DNA from: Pelobacter sp.
GTDB taxonomy: Bacteria > Desulfobacterota > Desulfuromonadia > Geobacterales > Pseudopelobacteraceae
Assembly (NCBI GenBank): GCA_030824515.1
Contig: JAVBXN010000001.1
Span: forward strand, 1-37,071
Reading direction: 5' to 3'
Length of the DNA: 37,071 bases
Shown: piece after piece, positions 18,580 through 25,605 of the stretch
How positions within the stretch are numbered: position 1 is the stretch's first letter
Layout of the letters: every line of letters begins with the position of its first letter
Notes under the pieces: generated by a model
Seen by the model: the letters and a program-made list of their open reading frames with translations, nothing else
Told to the model about the DNA's origin: nothing
Database searches by the model: none
Made by a program: the position numbers and the translations under genes

Positions 18580-18716
18580 CTATCAGTTCTCCATTGTCGT
18601 TTTGTGGGGCTGCGTGTGAAGCAGACCCGTTATAATGAATAATGGTTGCAGTCGCAAGCCGTAACTGCGGGGCGGCTTTGAATCCCGGCCCACGGTCTTT
18701 CTTTTCAGGTCCAAAG

Positions 18717-18836
18717 ATTCAACAACTGTAAAAAAACGTGGGGAGTGTAAAGAAACGTTGCACTTATGCCAACCCTTGCTGCATCTGCGTTTGCGGGCTT
18801 TTGCGTTGAAAAGTGTAAAAAATACTGCGGCTTCCC
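18717..18836. repeat. Non-coding dispersed element, copy A (upstream of the chemoreceptor)
   Basis: The gap 18580-19060 holds no gene. This 120-base part aligns with 21144-21257 beyond the chemoreceptor. Both have three TGTAAA words (here at 18727, 18746 and 18814; spacing 19 and 68), a shared TTGCACTT after the second, and the shared GTTTGCGGG before the third. About 124 bases after the third word lies TTGGCAC followed by five bases and GTGTA (18938-18954), also conserved in copy B. It may be a regulatory region or a dispersed repeat. Confidence 0.7.
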
Positions 18837-19060
18837 GAAAGTAATCCGATCGTCAGATGATCACAATCCTTTCGTAATCAACCTTTAAAGTCTCAGCTAT
18901 TCAGGCGTTTAGAGAATATGATCCGGAAAGGTAACTATTGGCACTGTATGTGTACCTGATTGCTAGCTTAAGTCATATGGACCGGGACTGGAGAGTGCAG
19001 GCGTATGGGTGGGCGGTAAGGTGATGGTTGTGTGTCGATTCCAGGGTAGGAGGTCTTAAA

Positions 19061-21055
19061 ATGACCATCAAGAGAAAGATTCAGCTGATACTTCTGGGGG
19101 GATGGATCTTTATTTCACTGACCGGGATCATAGGGCTTTACGGAATGCATAACAGCAACAATGAAATCCGGAAAATCTACCGGGAGAACCTGGCTACGCT
19201 AGAGAAGCTGGGGAAAGTCACGGAGCTGATGCGCAACAACCGAATCCAGCTCCTGCTGGCCCTGCAGCACGATCCGGCGAACCCGGAAATAGTGAAGCAG
19301 CACGATCACGAACTTACCGTGCATACCGACCTGGTTATGAAAAATATCGAAGAGATAAGCGGTATCTGGAAGGAACTCTCATCGGCCGGCCTGGACCCGG
19401 AAGAGCGAAAACTTGTCGAGGACTTTGCCGTCAAGCGGGAAGCTTTTGTCAGGGATGGACTCCTGCCGGTGCGCGAAGCCATCCTGGCCGGCAAATATTC
19501 TGAAGCCACGGCATTGACCCTTGCCAGGATCAACCCCCTCTTCAAGCCGGCGGACGAAGCGGCAAAATCGATCTACCAGTACGAGAACAGGGACGCTGGC
19601 GAAATTTACGACGCAGCCATGCACAATTACCAAAACGACATGTGGCTGGTCATTGCCCTGATTGCCATGGCAATTGTCGGCTCCGGCGTAGTAGGGTTGC
19701 TGGTCATCCGCTCAGTGGCAGGAGGCGCCAGGATCTTGATCGATGCCAGCGGGGCACTGGCCCAGGGCGACCTCAGCCGGCGGACCGGGCTCTCCGGCAG
19801 GGACGAACTGGGCAGCATTGCGGCCTCCTTTGACACCATGGCGGAATCCCTGTCCGGGATAATCGGCGCCGTCGCCGGCACGGTTGCCGAGGTGACGGCA
19901 TCCTCCGCACGGGTGCAAAACAACTCGCAGCAGATGGTATGCGGCGCGGAGAACGTTGCCTCGCAGGCGGGCAATGTGGCTACCGCCGGAGAGGAGATGG
20001 CGGCCACCTCTTCGGATATCGCCCGCAATTGCCAGATGGCCGCGGACTGCGCCCGGCTGGCATCCGATGAGGCCGGCAACGGCGCCAAAGTGATTCAGGA
20101 AAGCATCCGGGTAATGGGCCGGATCGCCGAGCGTGTCAGCGCCACCGCCGGCACTGTGGAAGCCCTCGGGCAACGCTCGGACCAGATCGGCGAGATCATC
20201 GGCACCATCGAAGACATTGCTGACCAGACCAACCTGCTTGCCCTCAACGCCGCAATCGAAGCGGCCAGGGCCGGAGAGCAGGGCCGGGGCTTCGCAGTTG
20301 TTGCCGATGAAGTGCGCGCGCTGGCGGAGCGAACCACCAGGGCCACCCGTGAAATCGGTGAGATGATCAAGTCGATCCAGTCCGAAACCAGGGGGGCTGT
20401 GTCTGCCATGGAGGAAGGGGTCAGGGAGGTGGAACGCGGCACACTTGAGGCCGGCCGCTCGGGCGAGGCAATGGACCAGATCCTGGAACAAATCAACAAC
20501 CTCTCGATGCAGGTCAATCAGATCGCCACAGCTGCCGAGGAACAAACGGCAACTACCAGCGAAATAAGCGGCAGTATCCATCAGATCACGGACATATCCA
20601 ACCAGACTTCAAACAGCGCGCACGAATCGTCAGCGGAAGCAAACCAGCTGAACCTGCTGGCCGAGTCGCTCTCCTCAACCCTGGCGAAATTGACCATCGA
20701 TGAATGCACGTCACTCTCCATCAAAAAAGCGATCAGCGCGCACATGATCTTCACCGGCAAAATCAGAGCGCACCTGGACGGGAACCAGCGCCTCGACCCC
20801 AATGCCTTGACTACGCACCTGACCTGTGCGTTCGGCAAGTGGTACCAGGGCAAGGGACAGCAGATGTGCGGAAAAATGTCTGCCTTCCGTGAAATCGACG
20901 CGCCCCACGCCAGGGTCCATGATTTCGGCAAGCAGGCCGTGGTCGCCTTCAATGCCGGCAACAGGAGTGAGGCCGAGCAGAAATGCCAGGAGATGTTTGT
21001 GAACTCCAGGCGCCTGATCGAAATACTTGAACAGTTGGAGAAGCAGTGCCGCTGA
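19061..21055 (+). CDS. Methyl-accepting chemotaxis protein with CZB zinc-binding domain
   Basis: 664 residues from ATG 19061, seven bases after AGGAGG (19048-19053); an upstream GTG is rejected. Order: TM1 (about 8-28), periplasmic four-helix-bundle sensor (about 30-190), TM2 (about 194-217), HAMP (about 218-270), and the signalling hairpin with [40 protein letters not shown] split around its tip. The C-terminus (about 555-664) is a chemoreceptor zinc-binding domain: H561, C589 in TCAFGKW, H616 and H620 are the three-His one-Cys ligands. It signals to CheA/CheW at the inner membrane; CZB domains are reported to sense zinc or hypochlorous acid. No other che genes are nearby. Confidence 0.93.
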   Translation: MTIKRKIQLILLGGWIFISLTGIIGLYGMHNSNNEIRKIYRENLATLEKLGKVTELMRNNRIQLLLALQHDPANPEIVKQHDHELTVHTDLVMKNIEEISGIWKELSSAGLDPEERKLVEDFAVKREAFVRDGLLPVREAILAGKYSEATALTLARINPLFKPADEAAKSIYQYENRDAGEIYDAAMHNYQNDMWLVIALIAMAIVGSGVVGLLVIRSVAGGARILIDASGALAQGDLSRRTGLSGRDELGSIAASFDTMAESLSGIIGAVAGTVAEVTASSARVQNNSQQMVCGAENVASQAGNVATAGEEMAATSSDIARNCQMAADCARLASDEAGNGAKVIQESIRVMGRIAERVSATAGTVEALGQRSDQIGEIIGTIEDIADQTNLLALNAAIEAARAGEQGRGFAVVADEVRALAERTTRATREIGEMIKSIQSETRGAVSAMEEGVREVERGTLEAGRSGEAMDQILEQINNLSMQVNQIATAAEEQTATTSEISGSIHQITDISNQTSNSAHESSAEANQLNLLAESLSSTLAKLTIDECTSLSIKKAISAHMIFTGKIRAHLDGNQRLDPNALTTHLTCAFGKWYQGKGQQMCGKMSAFREIDAPHARVHDFGKQAVVAFNAGNRSEAEQKCQEMFVNSRRLIEILEQLEKQCR

Positions 21056-21143
21056 TTGAGCCTGGCCGGTGCCGAAGACCGGCCCTTCCGGCCTTTATGG
21101 CGCCATTACAGCCCGCCCAGCTGCTTTTTTCACGGCTGCGGAC

Positions 21144-21257
21144 ATTCAAAAACTGTAAAAAAGCTTTCAGTGTGTAAAGATTCTTTGCACTTTTTGTAAT
21201 CCCCTGCTGTGGTTACGTTTGCGGGTTTTCAAGGTGCAATGTGTAAAAATACCTGCA
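21144..21257. repeat. Non-coding dispersed element, copy B (downstream of the chemoreceptor)
   Basis: Same orientation as 18717-18836. TGTAAA words lie at 21154, 21173 and 21242 (spacing 19 and 69, against 19 and 68 in copy A), with GTGTAAAG-ATT-CTTTGCAC as an imperfect inverted repeat. TTGGCAC plus five bases plus GTGTA recurs at 21367-21383, 125 bases after the third word. The rest of the gap up to 21512 has no gene that I can support. Confidence 0.7.
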
Positions 21258-21512
21258 CCTGCCTGAATCCGGCCCGCTTGCCCGCACTGCCTCAAATCTC
21301 CCGCCTTGAAATCGTAACAGCCCGTAAAAGCCGGTGTTTGTAGTGTCTGGTTCGCCTGGGGACAGGTTGGCACCATAAGTGTATACGTTTATCGGTTTTA
21401 GTGTGCGGGACCGTGGATCGGGCGGATGGTTGCAGAGCTGATAGGTACGGTTCCGGTATGCAAACATAGACCCTGTTTTATTGAATGCAATTTATTTTAT
21501 CCGGGGTGTGAC

Positions 21513-21698
21513 ATGGGTGACCGGTTGTATCTGGAACGGATTATCTGGTTTGATGACGAAGCGACTGGCGAGCGTTTCCCCAACCTGATCATGTTGAGGG
21601 AATACTCCGAGACCGCCCCAAAGCCCGTACAACGCACCATCGATCACTTCCGTGACCGCCTGCTTACCCCGTCGAATTCAATGCAGTGCATACCGTGA
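21513..21698 (+). pseudogene. Truncated WYL/YafY-type transcriptional regulator (N-terminal HTH only)
   Basis: From ATG 21513 the frame reads MGDRLYLERIIWFDDEATGE, then FPNLIMLREYSETAPKPVQRTIDHFRDRLLTP, which has the pattern of the DNA-binding winged helix of WYL-domain regulators (RIxWIDxxIxxGxYPNxxxLAxxFEVSxxTxQRDIxxxRDRL). The protein stops after 61 residues, where full-length members continue for over 200 with the WYL domain. No WYL sequence follows. I read it as a remnant; an independent small HTH protein is less likely. Confidence 0.6.
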
Positions 21699-21732
21699 TG
21701 GTTGTTGGCTTTCAGTGATTCCGTCAAAAACA

Positions 21733-21761
21733 TGTCCACGAAAGGCACGAAAGACACGAAA
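21733..21761 (+). repeat. Single CACGAA-rich repeat unit at the GxxExxY start
   Basis: GTCCACGAAAGGCACGAAAG followed by ACACGAAA is the same word set that bounds the units of the 169-base array at 22173-22662. The last base of this unit is the A of the GxxExxY start codon, so the gene begins directly inside or against the repeat and has no clear Shine-Dalgarno site at normal distance. Confidence 0.8.
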
Positions 21762-22141
21762 TGGACGACAAGATCATATTCAGGGATGAATGCTACGCAA
21801 TTCAGGGAGCCGTATTTGAGGTGTATCGCGAAACAGGCTGTGGTTTTCTTGAAGCGGTTTATCAGGAATGCCTTGAAAAGGAACTTCGATTAAGGGGAAT
21901 CCCTTTTGTTGCCCAGCAGGAGCTCAAGCTGTTTTACAAAGGGGAAGGGTTAAGGCAGTGCTACAAGCCGGATCTTATTTGCTTTGACAAGATTATTGTC
22001 GAGTTAAAGGCGCTGCGTGATCTGACCGGAGAGCATCGCTCCCAGGTGATGAATTACCTGAAGTCAACTGGCATCAAGGTGGGATTGCTAGTCAATTTCG
22101 GTAGCTATCCAAAGGCGGTAGTCGAACGAATTATCCTCTGA
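21761..22141 (+). CDS. GxxExxY family protein (PD-(D/E)XK nuclease-like)
   Basis: 126 residues. The naming motif is GCGFLEAVYQECLEKEL (residues about 26-42, G..E..Y). It is followed by KPDLICFDKIIVELKAL, whose D, E and K fit a PD-(D/E)XK nuclease core, and by the end HRSQVMNYLKSTGIKVGLLVNFG common to the family. Biochemical function is not established. Such genes are multicopy and mobile in Geobacter-like genomes and tend to occur with CACGAA-rich repeats, as here on both sides. The start is uncertain because of the missing ribosome site. Confidence 0.85.
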   Translation: MDDKIIFRDECYAIQGAVFEVYRETGCGFLEAVYQECLEKELRLRGIPFVAQQELKLFYKGEGLRQCYKPDLICFDKIIVELKALRDLTGEHRSQVMNYLKSTGIKVGLLVNFGSYPKAVVERIIL

Positions 22142-22172
22142 TTTATTATTGAAGGTTTGATTACAGTCAGAT

Positions 22173-22662
22173 GCTGTCCACGAAAAGCACGAACTACACG
22201 AACAATAACCGGAAAAATGAAGAGGTTTATCAGGTGGATAGACCATAATTCCGGTTGCAGAATGATTTGAGGTTTCCTTTCGTGCTTTTCGTGTATTTCG
22301 TGGACCCGGTTTTGGGGTGTTGTTCCGGAGCAATTTCACAAGCTGTCCACTAAAAGCACGAACGACACGAACAATACCGGAAAAATGTAGCGGTGTATCA
22401 GGTTCATCGGCCCTGATTCCGATTGCAGAATGATTTGAGGATTCCTTTCGCGCTTTTCGTGTATTTCGTAGACCCGGTTTTAGAGGTGTTGTTCCGGAGC
22501 AATTTCACAAGCTGTCCACGAAAAGCACGAACGATACGAACAATACCGGAAAAATGTAGCGGTGTATCAGGTTCATCGGCCCTGAATCCGATTGTAGAAT
22601 GATTTGAGGTTTCCTTTCGTGCTTTTCGTGTATTTCGTGGACCAGGTTTTGAGGTGTTGTTC
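22173..22662. repeat. Tandem array, 169-base period, 2.9 copies
   Basis: Copies begin at GCTGTCCAC at 22173, 22342 and 22511, exactly 169 bases apart; the third ends near 22662 where sequence diverges. Copies 2 and 3 differ at few positions; copy 1 differs more in the middle. Each unit has a 5' arm (GTCCACGAAAAGCACGAA plus ACACGAA) and a 3' arm (TTCGTGCTTTTCGTG plus TTTCGTGGAC) that are reverse complements in content but with the internal words in swapped order; the element between arms in copy 1 spans 22176-22305. Minus-strand frames of 83 and 86 residues here are translations of the repeat, not genes. Confidence 0.9.
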
Positions 22663-22681
22663 AAGACATTGAAGGTGAGTT

Positions 22682-22819
22682 ATGAGTCGCCACGGTGGTA
22701 AGAACTGTTTGTCGTGGGTGCAGGCCAGGAAGTATCAGGATGTTTTGAGCTGGAGTAGTGTCGGGGACTTTGATATAACTCTTCAATATTTCGGAAACCT
22801 TGCAAGTTACGCTGATTGA
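22682..22819 (+). CDS. Possible 45-residue small protein
   Basis: ATG 22682 to TGA 22817-22819, with GGTGAG two to three bases before the start. It reads MSRHGGKNCLSWVQARKYQD and ends FGNLASYAD. I recognise no family. It occupies the gap between the repeat array and the antitoxin gene, ending 12 bases before the latter. It could be a real leader peptide, a remnant of a larger gene, or chance. Confidence 0.25.
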   Translation: MSRHGGKNCLSWVQARKYQDVLSWSSVGDFDITLQYFGNLASYAD

Positions 22820-22831
22820 AAGGAGCATGTC

Positions 22832-23200
22832 ATGCCCCATATACATCCTGTATCCGATCTCAAAAACAATCTGCGTCAGCTTTCGGAAATATGCCGTAAA
22901 GAACATGAGCCGGTTTATCTTACCCGCAGGGGGCACGGCGAGCTCGTTTTATTGGGCATAGAAGAGTATGAATGCATGCTGGCAAAGCTGAAAACCACCG
23001 AAGAGGAAGATGCCGAGATAGAAGCCTTGTGGGTTTCCGAGATTCAGGAGCGGTATCGAGCCATACAGGAAGGAACTGTCTCCTGCATTCCAGCGGATGA
23101 GGCGATGAGACAGGCACGTGAGCGGCTCAGACAAGTTGGAAATACATCCTGGCAACCATGCACCAGAAACGCAGGCCGGGATACTGGAAAAAGCGCCTGA
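22832..23200 (+). CDS. Phd/YefM-type antitoxin fused to an addiction-module (Unstab_antitox-like) segment
   Basis: 122 residues from ATG 22832, behind GAAAGGAG. Residues 1-55 have the Phd/YefM pattern (VSDLKNNLRQLSEICRKEHEPVYLTRRGHGELVLLGIEEYE), the DNA-binding part that would repress its own promoter. Residues about 60-98 (DAEIEALWVSEIQERYRAIQEGTVSCIPADEAMRQARERL in order) resemble the short addiction-module antitoxin family. The last about 20 residues are not antitoxin: they are an out-of-frame reading of the deleted toxin tail (see 23143-23217). Probably an orphan antitoxin. Confidence 0.75.
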   Translation: MPHIHPVSDLKNNLRQLSEICRKEHEPVYLTRRGHGELVLLGIEEYECMLAKLKTTEEEDAEIEALWVSEIQERYRAIQEGTVSCIPADEAMRQARERLRQVGNTSWQPCTRNAGRDTGKSA

Positions 23201-23217
23201 ATCAGCCTTCCCGATGA
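23143..23217 (+). pseudogene. C-terminal remnant of a RelE/ParE-type toxin
   Basis: In the frame that ends at TGA 23215-23217 the sequence reads YILATMHQKRRPGYWKKR, the usual end of ParE/RelE toxins paired with addiction-module antitoxins (LAVMHxRRxPxYWxxR). The preceding about 70 residues of such a toxin are missing: this frame joins directly onto the antitoxin sequence, which reads through it in another frame. This indicates an internal deletion that removed the toxin body. Confidence 0.6.
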
Positions 23218-23288
23218 ATCCTTACCCTGCTCACGTTTTGCATCTCCTCTGTGTTGCCTGCATCCATGCTGTGGCACTTTGAATAAAT

Positions 23289-23479
23289 GGGGAAGTGACC
23301 CGCTTTTTCTCCCTTGGTATCTGGGAGCAGCTCAATAATCCGATTTTTAAACCCATCGAATTCGACGGGATTAAAATGCAGGCAGGTCTCAACAGTTTCA
23401 TGTTACCACAAAGCAGTGGATCGAAAAAACTTGTGCCGTTGGCATAGTATCAAAGGCTGGTCGTTACGGTGGTACTTAA
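23289..23479 (+). pseudogene. Broken KilA-N domain copy
   Basis: Reading from about 23301 gives FFSLGIWEQLNNPIFKPIEF, then NSF, and after one frame change near 23402 VTTKQWIEKTCAVGIVSKAG and RYGGT to TAA 23477-23479. This parallels the intact KilA-N protein downstream (LGIWELLNNPHFNRVEF, WTDLTGAIGINSKAGRYGGT). The copy lacks the family start and end and has a frameshift, so it is a decayed duplicate or remnant. The stretches 23218-23288 and 23480-23661 hold nothing else I can identify. Confidence 0.75.
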
Positions 23480-23661
23480 GCCCATCGGTGTGTGGGAGTT
23501 AAATATACTGTCATTGGAACTCGCGCTAAAGCAACAAAGCAAGCCTGACCCTGGCGAGTTCTCTTGGAAGCCTGTACCCGGCGGGTTCTCGTATCAACGG
23601 GGAATAGAGGTCGTTGAGTTTAATCATGGCGAATTCGCCACAGTTGGAAACGGGGGGGCTG

Positions 23662-24492
23662 ATGAGCAAGAACAGCCAGATAATTGTGTTAAATGAAACC
23701 GTCCGCATTCATAGGATGGATCAGGATGATTATATTTCGCTGACGGATATCGCCAAGTTCAAGAATGCCGATGATCCGAGGTTTGTCATTCAGAACTGGA
23801 TGCGTTCGCGTTCATCCATCGAATTTCTGGGTATTTGGGAGCTGCTGAATAATCCTCATTTTAACCGTGTCGAATTCGATACGGTTAAAAATCAATCCGG
23901 TAGCAATGCCTTTGTGATGACTCCCTCAAAATGGACTGATTTGACAGGTGCCATCGGCATCAACTCAAAAGCGGGTCGCTACGGCGGCACATATGCCCAC
24001 AAGGACATCGCCTTCGAGTTCGCCTCTTGGGTGTCGGTTGAGTTCAAGCTTTATCTCATCAAAGAGTTCCAAAGGCTTAAAGAAGAAGAGTACAAACAGC
24101 TTGGCTGGGATATCAGACGCAATCTGGCAAAGATCAACTATCGCATCCATACCGACGCCATCAAGGAAAACCTCATTCCGCCGGAACTGACCAAGCAACA
24201 AACCACGCTGGTTTATGCCTCCGAGGCTGATGTACTGAACATGGCGCTGTTCGGCCAGAGCGCCAAGACATGGCGTGACGCCAACCCGGACAAAAAAGGC
24301 AATATCAGGGACTATGCCAATGTTTCCCAGCTTGTCTGTCTTTCAAATCTTGAGAATCTGAACGCCCTGTTTATAGCAGAAGGTATGCTGCAACCGGAGC
24401 GGCTGCTGAAACTGAACAGGATCGCCATTCAGCAGATGAAGTTGCTGACGGATGATGCAGGGATACATAAGCTGGTGGGTTCTGAATTATGA
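23662..24492 (+). CDS. KilA-N domain-containing protein
   Basis: 276 residues from ATG 23662 (MSKNSQIIVLNETVRIHRM); TTG 23614 and ATG 23626 extend the frame but lack support from the family start. The KilA-N domain covers about residues 8-145: DQDDYISLTDIAKFKNADDP, FVIQNWMRSRSSIEFLGIWE, then SKAGRYGGTYAHKDIAFEFASW. The second half (EADVLNMALFGQSAKTWRDANP) is shared by chromosomal members. KilA-N is a DNA-binding fold of phage and virus proteins; the role of these chromosomal versions is unknown. A broken copy lies just upstream. Confidence 0.88.
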   Translation: MSKNSQIIVLNETVRIHRMDQDDYISLTDIAKFKNADDPRFVIQNWMRSRSSIEFLGIWELLNNPHFNRVEFDTVKNQSGSNAFVMTPSKWTDLTGAIGINSKAGRYGGTYAHKDIAFEFASWVSVEFKLYLIKEFQRLKEEEYKQLGWDIRRNLAKINYRIHTDAIKENLIPPELTKQQTTLVYASEADVLNMALFGQSAKTWRDANPDKKGNIRDYANVSQLVCLSNLENLNALFIAEGMLQPERLLKLNRIAIQQMKLLTDDAGIHKLVGSEL

Positions 24493-24631
24493 TAGGGTGA
24501 CTCTTTTCAACATTCAGAATTCATACTTCATAATTGCCTTTAAGAGATGCCGATTGTTGTTGCGGGTGTTGGGGTAAGTGGGAGTTAGTGCCGAAGAACA
24601 ACGAAAAATATTTCACAAGAGAGGCCACTGA

Positions 24632-25408
24632 ATGATTCTTGCTCCACTTATAAACCAACTTATAGGAACACTCTGGTATCTGCTGCCAATTCTGCTTCTG
24701 GCGGCATTATTCAAATCATCCTGGTTCAAAGGGGTGATGGGTGAGTTTATCGTTAACGTTGCAGCAAAGCTGATGCTTGATAAAAACGAGTACCACCTGA
24801 TCAAGAACGTCACCTTGCCGACCGAGGATGGCACGACCCAGATCGATCATGTCATCGTTTCAAAATTCGGCCTTTTCGTAGTTGAAACTAAAAACATGAA
24901 GGGGTGGATTTTTGGCGACCCTAAACAGGGGCAATGGACTCAAAAGATATTCAAGCATACGAGCAGGTTTCAGAATCCGCTGCATCAGAATTACAAGCAT
25001 GTGAAAACCCTGGAATCACTGCTCAGTTTAAGTGATCAGCAGATTTATTCACTGATTGTTTTTGTCGGTGAGAGTACGTTCAAAACGGAAATGCCTGCAA
25101 ATGTTACTCATGGTATCGGTTATATCAGGTTTATAAAATCGAAGACCACGCCGGTTCTGTCTGCGGCTGAGGTGACGGACATTGTCAGCAAAATTGCTAA
25201 TGGCAGGTTGACGCCGTCATTCAAAACCAGCAGAGAGCATGTCGCGCATGTGAAAAGCATTGTAAGCGAAAAGCAGAGCGCACCTGGTTGTCCGAAGTGT
25301 GGCAGTGTTATGGTTATGCGTGAAGTAAGCAAAGGTGCGAACAAAGGCAGCAAGTTTCTGGGCTGCTCGCAGTATCCCCAGTGCAGGGGTGTTTTGAGTG
25401 TTGCGTAG
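24632..25408 (+). CDS. Membrane-anchored NERD nuclease-like protein with topoisomerase-type zinc finger
   Basis: 258 residues from ATG 24632, eight bases after AAGAGAGG. Residues about 8-28 form one membrane helix. The NERD domain follows: G37-E38, QIDHV with D72, and VVETKNMKGWIFG with E85 and K87, fitting the E-D-ExK nuclease pattern. The C-terminus (about 220-252) is a four-cysteine finger, CPKCGSVMV and FLGCSQYPQCRG, as in topoisomerase IA tails. Likely a DNA-processing or defence-linked nuclease held at the membrane; activity is inferred. The gap 24493-24631 is unremarkable. Confidence 0.88.
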   Translation: MILAPLINQLIGTLWYLLPILLLAALFKSSWFKGVMGEFIVNVAAKLMLDKNEYHLIKNVTLPTEDGTTQIDHVIVSKFGLFVVETKNMKGWIFGDPKQGQWTQKIFKHTSRFQNPLHQNYKHVKTLESLLSLSDQQIYSLIVFVGESTFKTEMPANVTHGIGYIRFIKSKTTPVLSAAEVTDIVSKIANGRLTPSFKTSREHVAHVKSIVSEKQSAPGCPKCGSVMVMREVSKGANKGSKFLGCSQYPQCRGVLSVA

Positions 25409-25470
25409 TAATTAATATGGGGGTGCGTGAGAGAGTCAAAGTGCAAATTATGATTTTGTCAGATGTGTAG

Positions 25471-25532
25471 CCCTGACACCATTATTTACCTTATTTACCC
25501 CCCTGACACCATTATTTACCCCATTATTTACC
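25471..25532. repeat. Short direct repeats before the conflict cassette
   Basis: The 20-base word CCCTGACACCATTATTTACC occurs exactly at 25471-25490 and 25501-25520, and its second half ATTATTTACC again at 25523-25532; TTATTTACC also lies between (25491-25499). It fills the gap between the NERD gene and the STAND gene, possibly where the six-gene unit was inserted or where its promoter lies. Confidence 0.85.
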
Positions 25533-25605
25533 AGGAGTTGAATGAACTGACTCGGAATTATTGCAAAATACGGGCAGTGTCCCGCATTATCTTGGAGAGT
25601 ATCTA

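Noticed and set aside
18019..18642. Plus-strand frames of 79-91 residues opposite the zinc-ribbon gene
   Set aside because: They are shadows of the minus-strand gene, which has the ribosome site and cysteine motif.
18886..18914. FliA (sigma-28) promoter for the chemoreceptor
   Set aside because: TAAAGTCT with 11 bases to GCGTTTAG matches the -35 part but the -10 part poorly; too weak to call.
18938..18954. Sigma-54 promoter (TGGCAC-N5-GTGTA) before the chemoreceptor
   Set aside because: The -24 half fits but the -12 half lacks the essential GC (GTGT instead of TTGC); kept only as a conserved motif of the flanking elements.
19712..20581. 289-residue minus-strand frame opposite the chemoreceptor
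   Set aside because: Antisense to the conserved signalling domain, no recognisable protein features.
22173..22662. Repeat array as a CRISPR
   Set aside because: The unit is 169 bases and the whole unit repeats, including what would be spacers; no short repeats with unique spacers and no cas genes.
22088..22664. Minus-strand frames of 83 and 86 residues as genes
   Set aside because: They are translations of the tandem repeat, share the same low-value peptide and lack ribosome sites.
25471..25532. Direct repeats as a CRISPR or origin iterons
   Set aside because: Only two full copies, no regular spacing beyond them and no replication gene nearby.
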